42,374 nt of DNA, taken from the IMG/VR virus record IMGVR_UViG_3300035701_000082, positions 1 to 42,374 of that record; one strand, written 5' to 3'. Source of the DNA: a virus. The translations under genes and the position numbers were made by a program. Numbering within the stretch: position 1 is the first letter of the stretch; every line of letters begins with the position of its first letter. A model generated the notes under the pieces. It worked only from the letters and a program-made list of their open reading frames with translations. It did no database searches and was not told the DNA's origin. Of the stretch, positions 38,152 through 42,374 are shown one piece after another.

Positions 38152-40194
38152 CTATCCTATATAATTCTCTCCATCTATCTGGTCCTTAGACCGCAGACTC
38201 AATAGCGGATTATAATTAGTCCCGCTTATGTTGTAAATCTCTTCCATCCTCAGCCATTCGTCGATGTGCCTGGACGCCGTCCTCTCGGATCCTGCGTTCC
38301 CAGACCGGACGAGCCACTTGATGAGCTCCACTTTGTCTATAGGCCCGTCTCCCATCTTCTGATAAAGTAAACTCTGTATCTGGGTTCTGTTCGTCCTCAG
38401 CTTTTTCATCAGGTATTTTCTCCAGTCAAGCTTCTTGCGCACCGCATACTTGTAGTCCATAAATGCCTTTTGCTGGGTTCTTAAATTGAAAAAGTTGTTG
38501 TTCACGAACATGTGGTTCTTTATCAGGAACTCGGTCACGGCTCTCTCTTCCTTCGTCTTGGCCACGCTGCGCATTATCTGGCTCATCTCATCCCTGGAGA
38601 AGACCAGTTCGACGAACTCTCCCCTCGAAATAAGCGCATTGTAATCGTCGAGGAACTTGAGGTTCACCATGTTGTTGTAGTCGAAGAGCAGTTTTCCTTC
38701 CCATAAGAAGTGCTTGGGCAGGTCGGCGTTGTCCTTCGAGTATGTGTAATTCGTGGCTATCCTGTCCGCAGGATCCGTCTCCGTGACTCCCTTGAGAAAC
38801 TCTATCATCTCCTGCTGCCGGAAAAACCTCGCTGCATCCTGCACCCAGATGACGACGTCCTCATGGTTATTTTCAAACAACAACCTGTAGATATACGGCT
38901 CAGACACTTTCTTTGCGACGACGACCTTGAGACCTTGTTTTGCGAGTGCTATTTTCAGATGATAAGAGTTATGTGTTAAGATTCCATCTGCCAAGAAGTT
39001 GGAAAATGTCGTAGCAATATCGAATAATGTGACATTTTTTTGGCTTTCTCGACTGATTTCCAAAATCGGTGTGGGGATAAGTTCAGCTTTCTCAATTCCC
39101 AATAATATTTTATGTCCTCTTCCGTGTAAGGTCTCAATTTCACCCCGTTGTGATTTATTCCATTCCTTCGCATACAAAAATTTTTCATCACAAGTAATTG
39201 TTTTGTCTTCACTTTCGTAAAGGGAAGTATCTTTTCTATCAAAAAAAGCAGATTTTCCGTCCCCTTTAGATTCACCGCATATATCGGCAGATGATAAATT
39301 TTTGTATTCTTCGTATGGGGCATTATCCTTGCATATTTGAGGTTGAATTTTTCCTTTATCCAGTATATCAATTCTTTGCCCGTGTTCGTTATGCCTATTT
39401 GTGCCCTCAAAACTACACACGTCTCGTTTTTGTCCTGATGATGTCTCCGCTTGCAAGGAACAATCATAACCGAACCTTCCCCGTCGATTATCCCAGCTAT
39501 ATACGCCCATTCCTCTGATGTCAGGTTCGGCTCTACCATACACATAAACTATATCTTTGGTATTTAAATCCTTTGCAGATGTCCATCCTCGCCGAGTATA
39601 AAACCGATGTTCTTCGGAACATTTTATTGCTCTGCCCAATATTTTTATAGTTATCAGATTCGTGGCTTTAACCGTTTGTGTTTGAATGACTTTTGTCGGT
39701 TCTATCTCTTTTGTGTCTTCGTTGAATCCGAGAACATATTCCCCGATTTTTATTTCATCGATTCTTTTTATTCCAGTCGGCGTATATATCCCCGTTTCTG
39801 GACTTAGACATTTGCCGATGCCTGCGATGCCCTTTATGAAAGCCAGATGCGTCAAATCCATTTTCATTTTTTCGACGATTTCATAGATGTCGCTGTAGAA
39901 AACCGTGATTTTCTTGGGCAGTTTTACCTCGGCAAGCCGCCTCCTTAGTTCATTCTCGGCCAGCAAATCGCTCTCCATCTGGTCCTGGCGGATCCTTTCA
40001 GGGTCGATTTCAGGTTTCACGACTCCGTTCTCGGTCATCTTGTCCCTGAAGACGTCGAGGTTCTCGCCCGCTTTCATGTGGTCATCGAACTCGCTCTCCA
40101 GGTCGACGGTCTGGGGATCCACGCCCTGAGAAACCAAAAGCTTCTCTGCGTTCTTCTTGAAGGATTCCTTGCTCCGCTCGATTCGGTTCATCAT
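38152..40194 (-). CDS. AAA+ ATPase (replication or helicase-loader type), interrupted by an intein in Walker A
   Basis: 680 residues (ATG 40194; a second ATG at 40191). Residues 1-128 are N-terminal helices ending in IKGIAGIGK; the intein follows, and the extein resumes SYHLKIALAKQG. Joined, GIAGIGKS is a Walker A. VVIWVQDAARFF is Walker B, KLLFDYNNM a sensor-1-like strand and LISRGEFVEL an arginine-finger-like segment. The C-terminal 60 residues carry a winged-helix-like domain (VELIKWLVRSGNAGSERTASRHIDEWLRMEEI). This fits phage AAA+ replication ATPases. Spliced length is about 399 residues. It is the main replication gene I can recognise. Confidence 0.78.
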   Translation of the reverse strand: MMNRIERSKESFKKNAEKLLVSQGVDPQTVDLESEFDDHMKAGENLDVFRDKMTENGVVKPEIDPERIRQDQMESDLLAENELRRRLAEVKLPKKITVFYSDIYEIVEKMKMDLTHLAFIKGIAGIGKCLSPETGIYTPTGIKRIDEIKIGEYVLGFNEDTKEIEPTKVIQTQTVKATNLITIKILGRAIKCSEEHRFYTRRGWTSAKDLNTKDIVYVYGRAEPDIRGMGVYSWDNRRGRFGYDCSLQAETSSGQKRDVCSFEGTNRHNEHGQRIDILDKGKIQPQICKDNAPYEEYKNLSSADICGESKGDGKSAFFDRKDTSLYESEDKTITCDEKFLYAKEWNKSQRGEIETLHGRGHKILLGIEKAELIPTPILEISRESQKNVTLFDIATTFSNFLADGILTHNSYHLKIALAKQGLKVVVAKKVSEPYIYRLLFENNHEDVVIWVQDAARFFRQQEMIEFLKGVTETDPADRIATNYTYSKDNADLPKHFLWEGKLLFDYNNMVNLKFLDDYNALISRGEFVELVFSRDEMSQIMRSVAKTKEERAVTEFLIKNHMFVNNNFFNLRTQQKAFMDYKYAVRKKLDWRKYLMKKLRTNRTQIQSLLYQKMGDGPIDKVELIKWLVRSGNAGSERTASRHIDEWLRMEEIYNISGTNYNPLLSLRSKDQIDGENYIG
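38968..39810 (-). other. Intein in the AAA+ ATPase, with the endonuclease out of frame
   Basis: 281 codons. N-terminal splicing part: CLSPETGIYTPTGIKRIDEI (block A), CSEEHRFYTRRGWTSAKDL (block B). C-terminal part: NVTLFDIATTFSNFLADGILTHN (blocks F, G) before Ser +1. Between them the intein frame stays open for about 150 codons but has no LAGLIDADG motif. The endonuclease motif is in the +1 frame (39545-38976). The splicing modules therefore look intact, while the middle reads as an unrelated hydrophilic linker. Confidence 0.88.
38976..39545 (-). CDS. LAGLIDADG homing endonuclease nested out of frame in the intein
   Basis: 189 residues, ATG 39545, in a frame shifted by one base from the ATPase-intein frame. 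WAYIAGIIDGEGSVMIV is a LAGLIDADG motif with the catalytic acidic residue, followed by a pattern of single-motif enzymes (RAQIGITNTGKELIYWIKEKFN...YHLPIYAVNLKGTENLLFLIEKILPF). It has one motif, so it would act as a dimer. TTTAAATA about 20-25 nt ahead of the ATG might be its own TATA box. Its last 17 codons overlap intein blocks F/G. Confidence 0.8.
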   Translation of the reverse strand: MCMVEPNLTSEEWAYIAGIIDGEGSVMIVPCKRRHHQDKNETCVVLRAQIGITNTGKELIYWIKEKFNLKYARIMPHTKNTKIYHLPIYAVNLKGTENLLFLIEKILPFTKVKTKQLLVMKNFCMRRNGINHNGVKLRPYTEEDIKYYWELRKLNLSPHRFWKSVEKAKKMSHYSILLRHFPTSWQMES

Positions 40195-40439
40195 CTGTCT
40201 TTCCCTATGGCCATGTTGTGTGTGTTGACGATGACGTCCATCTCGGTCTTAAGCTGTTTCAGTTCGGCAAGCGCTTCGTCTCTCGTCTCCGCCCTCACCG
40301 TTATCTCGTATGTTATCTTGCCTGAAGCAAGCATCGATATATTTGTTCTGACTCTCGGCTCTCTGTAACTTTCCTCTACCATCCGTATCACTTCCCCCGA
40401 ATTGTTTAATGAGCTGGTGCTTGCGGCCGATCCGCTCAT
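40191..40439 (-). CDS. Small alpha/beta protein
   Basis: 82 residues; stop overlaps the ATPase start. The C-terminal half (KITYEITVRAETRDEALAELKQLKTEMDVI) is a convincing strand-helix unit; the N-terminal half is Ser-rich. Its first 191 nt lie inside the 3' end of the upstream gene in another frame. An internal start is possible (ATG at MVEESYREPR or MLASGKITYE), which would shorten the overlap. Confidence 0.5.
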   Translation of the reverse strand: MSGSAASTSSLNNSGEVIRMVEESYREPRVRTNISMLASGKITYEITVRAETRDEALAELKQLKTEMDVIVNTHNMAIGKDR

Positions 40440-40767
40440 AAAACCGGCCCTGCATATACGACCACTCTTTCAGCGGCTTGCCTCTGAACTCAAGATATGA
40501 CCGTCCGTAAAACCACAATATGAATAGTTTGCCGTCCGGCCCGATGTCGACGACGAGAAAATACTCGCCGTCCTTAATCGTCTTGAGCCTCTGTTTTATT
40601 GGCTTGTCTCGGTTCTGGTAATCTATTTTGTATATTTTCTCCAGCTTGCTCCCGATCTTCGTCCCGTTGATATATAGTTCGTCTTTGGACGGGTCGATTA
40701 AAACAGACCCATCCGCTGTTTTGAATAAAATCCTGTCGCCAGGATAACTCAAATCGAGCATGTTCAC
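40249..40767 (-). CDS. Hypothetical early protein
   Basis: 172 residues. The N-terminal 125 residues look like a folded beta-rich domain (GDRILFKTADGSVLIDPSKDELYINGTKI...GEYFLVVDIGPDGKLFILWFYGRSYLEFRG, WSYMQGRFYERIGRKHQLI). The last 50 are polar and low in hydrophobics, and coincide with the overlap with the next gene. The start overlaps the upstream zinc-finger stop (ATGTGA-type). No family is recognised. Confidence 0.55.
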   Translation of the reverse strand: MNMLDLSYPGDRILFKTADGSVLIDPSKDELYINGTKIGSKLEKIYKIDYQNRDKPIKQRLKTIKDGEYFLVVDIGPDGKLFILWFYGRSYLEFRGKPLKEWSYMQGRFYERIGRKHQLIKQFGGSDTDGRGKLQRAESQNKYIDACFRQDNIRDNGEGGDERRSACRTETA

Positions 40768-40934
40768 ACATTCTCCAGGAGTTCCTTCTCCGCTTTAGTC
40801 GGCTTGTGCCCGTGCTTCTCTATCTTATGTCGCAGCATGCGCTCCCCGGTCGATGTGGCGCCCCTCGGCCAGTTCGACCTTATGACTTTTCCGCACGTCG
40901 GGCATGTTTGTCTGAATCTGTAGTGGTGGCTCAT
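40764..40934 (-). CDS. C2H2-type zinc-finger protein
   Basis: 56 residues from ATG 40934 with GGAGGGATT as ribosome site. TCPTCGKVIRSNW...RMLRHKIEKHGHK gives C-X2-C...H-X4-H, a C2H2 finger. It is probably a DNA-binding regulator of the early operon. Confidence 0.65.
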   Translation of the reverse strand: MSHHYRFRQTCPTCGKVIRSNWPRGATSTGERMLRHKIEKHGHKPTKAEKELLENV

Positions 40935-40975
40935 AATCCCTCCAGTTCGTGCCCGCAATTCTTACATTTTACCAT
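40931..40975 (-). CDS. Possible 14-residue zinc micropeptide
   Basis: ATG 40975, sequence MVKCKNCGHELEGL, stop overlapping the next ATG (ATGA). CX2CXH could bind metal. GGGGTGATGAC in front is a good ribosome site. Very short, so uncertain; it may serve mainly to couple translation. Confidence 0.3.
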   Translation of the reverse strand: MVKCKNCGHELEGL

Positions 40976-40979
40976 GTCA

Positions 40980-41213
40980 TCACCCCAGCTTTTCAAACAG
41001 TTCCTTCAGCAAATCCGGCCTCGGCTTGAGTTCGCCGCTCTTGACCATGTCCTTATAGTCACCACGATACGCCAAGACAGCTTTCCAATACTCATGGATG
41101 TCGTGTTTCAGGTTTAACTGCATCGCATGGAAGCAGGTATTGCATGGCCAGCCTCTCTGGACTCCGCAGCCAGTCTTGCGTCCGAGCCTATTCCTTAAAG
41201 CCGATTTATCCAT
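40980..41213 (-). CDS. Small Cys-containing protein
   Basis: 77 residues. CGVQRGWPCNTCFHAM gives a CX8CX2CxH-type site near residue 16-30, then helices (EYWKAVLAYRGDYKDMV, DLLKELFEKLG). Its ATG overlaps the upstream stop region by 8 nt. The C-x-x-C-F-H pattern suggests zinc. No family name. Confidence 0.6.
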   Translation of the reverse strand: MDKSALRNRLGRKTGCGVQRGWPCNTCFHAMQLNLKHDIHEYWKAVLAYRGDYKDMVKSGELKPRPDLLKELFEKLG

Positions 41214-41385
41214 GCTCTTCCCTCAATTCGATTTCAGTCTTGGCTACTGCCCGCATGACCGTCTTAGGTATCACTATCAGGTCGCCGGCCTTGATGCTGC
41301 CGTCCTTAATCCACTTGTCGATGTCCCGCTCGTTAATTTCAGACCAGCCTTCTGAACCGCTATCTTTCAATACGAACACTTTCAT
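41206..41385 (-). CDS. Small hypothetical protein
   Basis: 59 residues with AGAGGTGAATT as ribosome site. FVLKDSGSEGWSEINERDIDKWIKDGSIKAGDLIVIPKTV looks like a compact SH3- or AbrB-like beta fold. It overlaps the next gene by 8 nt and starts 4 nt before the stop of the upstream one. Confidence 0.55.
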   Translation of the reverse strand: MKVFVLKDSGSEGWSEINERDIDKWIKDGSIKAGDLIVIPKTVMRAVAKTEIELREEHG

Positions 41386-41388
41386 AAT

Positions 41389-41526
41389 TCACCTCTTTGA
41401 ACCTTTTACTTCCCTGACGCTGAAAATCTCGACGTCGGTCTCCTGCCCGACGTAGTCATCGATTAACTCCCTTGCGTCGTCCTTGCATTCTGCGCTCATC
41501 TTCAGCTTGACGATAAAGTCTTTCAT
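41389..41526 (-). CDS. Small hypothetical protein
   Basis: 45 residues from ATG 41526, chosen because GGAAGGGAGC precedes it; an upstream in-frame ATG at 41625 would translate the hairpin region. Strand-helix-strand pattern (KDFIVKLKMSAECKDDARELIDDYV...DVEIFSVREV), like a small ferredoxin-type half. Confidence 0.5.
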   Translation of the reverse strand: MKDFIVKLKMSAECKDDARELIDDYVGQETDVEIFSVREVKGSKR

Positions 41527-41543
41527 GCTCCCTTCCTTTCCCG

Positions 41544-41612
41544 CTTCAGCTGGTCTTAAGGGTCTGGGGCGTTGCCCCAAACCTAAACCAAAAGGCAGCT
41601 TTGACCCTGCCT
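41544..41612 (-). other. Two strong hairpins between early genes
   Basis: On the minus strand AAGGCAG-GGTCAAAG-CTGCCTT (7-bp stem, about 41612-41591) is followed by TTTTGGTTTAGG and then GTTTGGGGC-AAC-GCCCCAGAC (9-bp stem with one wobble). They lie in the only long gap of this operon. They could be a terminator/attenuator or an mRNA processing structure. Confidence 0.6.
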
Positions 41613-41621
41613 TAAAGTAAA

Positions 41622-41729
41622 TCATCGCCCTCTTATCTGGTCAAGCGTCCCCAGCTTCTCGGCTATTAAAACCGTGTATGGATTCGCTCCCGTCTTCTCG
41701 ACCTTTTCTTTTAGTTCCCTAAAATCCAT
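41622..41729 (-). CDS. Small hypothetical protein
   Basis: 35 residues from ATG 41729 (a second ATG at 41735 sits directly on the GGAGGG ribosome site, so the downstream one is better spaced). Sequence DFRELKEKVEKTGANPYTVL...KLGTLDQIRGR is helical. No function is seen. Confidence 0.4.
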   Translation of the reverse strand: MDFRELKEKVEKTGANPYTVLIAEKLGTLDQIRGR

Positions 41730-41940
41730 GTCCATCCCTCCCCGCTTTGATTCTTGCGATTGCGTTCTTCCCTTCCAGCGTCTCTTTTATCGCTTCCAGT
41801 TCGTTGACTATGCGCCCGCAGTCCGGGCATACGCCGCCCTGCGTCTCCACATGCCCAGTCTTGGCGTTCTCACCCTGGCAGTTCGCACACACATCCTCTT
41901 TCATAACACCCCTTCCTTCCCGAATATTCCGGTCTTTCAT
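41719..41940 (-). CDS. Zinc-ribbon protein, first gene of leftward operon
   Basis: 73 residues from ATG 41940, which lies 22 nt after the TATA box and would be leaderless; an internal ATG at 41904 has a good ribosome site (GGAAGGGGTGTT) and gives 61 residues. CANCQGENA...CPDCGRIVNELEAIKETLEG is a CX2C...CX2C ribbon followed by a helix. Probably an early regulator. Confidence 0.6.
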   Translation of the reverse strand: MKDRNIREGRGVMKEDVCANCQGENAKTGHVETQGGVCPDCGRIVNELEAIKETLEGKNAIARIKAGRDGHGF

Positions 41941-41962
41941 GCTAATTACTTATCACGGATAC

Positions 41963-41975
41963 TATATAAAGATTT
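41963..41975 (-). promoter_or_regulatory. Early-type promoter for the 41940-37475 operon
   Basis: Minus strand AAATC-TTTATATA (TATA at 41970-41963), 22 nt before ATG 41940. It faces away from the late-type motif at 42039, so this 130-nt gap holds divergent promoters of both classes. Confidence 0.72.
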
Positions 41976-42038
41976 TTGTTATGAAAATAGCTAAAGTGAT
42001 GGGAAAAGAGCGAATCGTCAGCGGGGTCTGGGGCATGC

Positions 42039-42050
42039 TATAAATAACTC
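42039..42050 (+). promoter_or_regulatory. Late-type promoter motif before the HTH/terminase gene
   Basis: TATAAATAACTC, 19 nt before ATG 42070, preceded by CATGC exactly as at 21434-21450. An AT-rich AAATATAAAC block adjoins the ATG. Confidence 0.72.
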
Positions 42051-42069
42051 AACGATAAAAATATAAACT

Positions 42070-42374
42070 ATGCCCCAAGAACCTAAAGAAATAACCAAAC
42101 AGAATTACAAACTAGGCATAGCAGCAAAGCAGGATATCATTACCATGCTGAAGAGCGAAACCAAGCAAGCGGAGATAGTAGCCACGATAAAGACCAAGTA
42201 TGACATCGACATAACGCCCAGCCGTCTGAGCCAGATAAAAGGGCGTCTCGTTCTCTTTGAGTTCGGAACATACAGCAAGAGAGCGAGCGAGCGCATACGC
42301 AACAGGGAACACGTCGACGAAGTAATAACCAAGATAATAGATAAGTCATATGACTTACTGGAGAAGTGGCTCGA
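42070..42374 (+). CDS. HTH protein, candidate small terminase subunit (N-terminal part, continues at base 1)
   Basis: The ATG at 42070 opens a frame that reaches the window end and continues through the terminal overlap to the TAA at 315-317, giving 164 residues in all. Residues 21-60 hold a helix-turn-helix-like stretch (EIVATIKTKYDIDITPSRL). A late-type motif (42039-42050) lies 19 nt before the ATG, so the message is probably leaderless. Small terminases are HTH proteins of this size, and the promoter class is shared with virion genes. TerL is about 5 kb away, so this assignment is an inference. A DNA-binding regulator is the alternative. Confidence 0.55.
   Translation, partial: MPQEPKEITKQNYKLGIAAKQDIITMLKSETKQAEIVATIKTKYDIDITPSRLSQIKGRLVLFEFGTYSKRASERIRNREHVDEVITKIIDKSYDLLEKWL
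42248..42374. repeat. Terminal direct repeat, right copy
   Basis: Exact duplicate of bases 1-127. It should be collapsed to give a circular genome of 42,247 bp. Confidence 0.95.

Noticed and set aside
1-42374. Integrated provirus with att sites
   Set aside because: No integrase or recombinase was recognised, no host genes are present and the ends join to a circle.

Overview
The window looks like the complete circular genome of a tailed archaeal virus (Caudoviricetes, siphovirus-like). Its first and last 127 bases are identical, so the unique length is 42,247 bp and the contig is opened inside one gene, which runs from 42070 through the joint to 317. An archaeal host is indicated by TATA-box promoters about 22-27 nt upstream of leaderless starts, GGTGA-type ribosome sites, a tRNA with a canonical-position intron, TFB-like and PCNA-like proteins, and secreted proteins dense in N-X-S/T sequons. 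The host lineage cannot be named. I see no integrase, DNA polymerase, reverse transcriptase or CRISPR array.

Layout. 42070-317: HTH protein, possibly the small terminase. 318-750: AT-rich intergenic region with a 13-bp inverted repeat. 751-5098: accessory genes (cytosine methyltransferase with a second long open frame over it, wHTH protein, radical SAM protein, intron-containing tRNA-CAT, solitary terminase-like ATPase, PD-(D/E)XK-like nuclease). 5095-11454: head module (TerL with an intein, portal, protease/scaffold, decoration protein, major capsid protein). 11522-20550: large secreted or membrane-anchored Asn-rich proteins, including a fibre and an Asp-box protein. 20580-31368: connectors, two tail-tube paralogues, tape measure, a 998-residue membrane-anchored glycoprotein-like protein and a hub. 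31373-32095: XhlA-like and holin-like membrane proteins.

The leftward half has two tightly coupled operons. One starts near 41966 and runs to 37475: zinc microproteins, an AAA+ ATPase with an intein, and a PCNA-C-terminus-like protein. The other starts near 36978 and runs to 32140: hexapeptide-repeat protein, SWIM and ASCH-like proteins, and a transglutaminase-like protein split by an intein at its catalytic cysteine. Between them, rightward 37034-37466 encodes a zinc-ribbon protein and a single-cyclin-repeat protein that together resemble a split mini-TFB.

Two promoter classes are visible. Early-type promoters carry TTTATATA. A second motif, ATAAATAACTC, stands upstream of the HTH/terminase, portal, protease, secreted-protein, connector, tail-completion and holin genes. 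A plausible model is that the viral TFB-like factor helps switch transcription to this late class. The most unusual loci are the third intein, whose homing endonuclease is encoded out of frame inside an uninterrupted intein frame, the methyltransferase overprint, the intron-containing initiator-like tRNA, the mini-PCNA and the mini-TFB.
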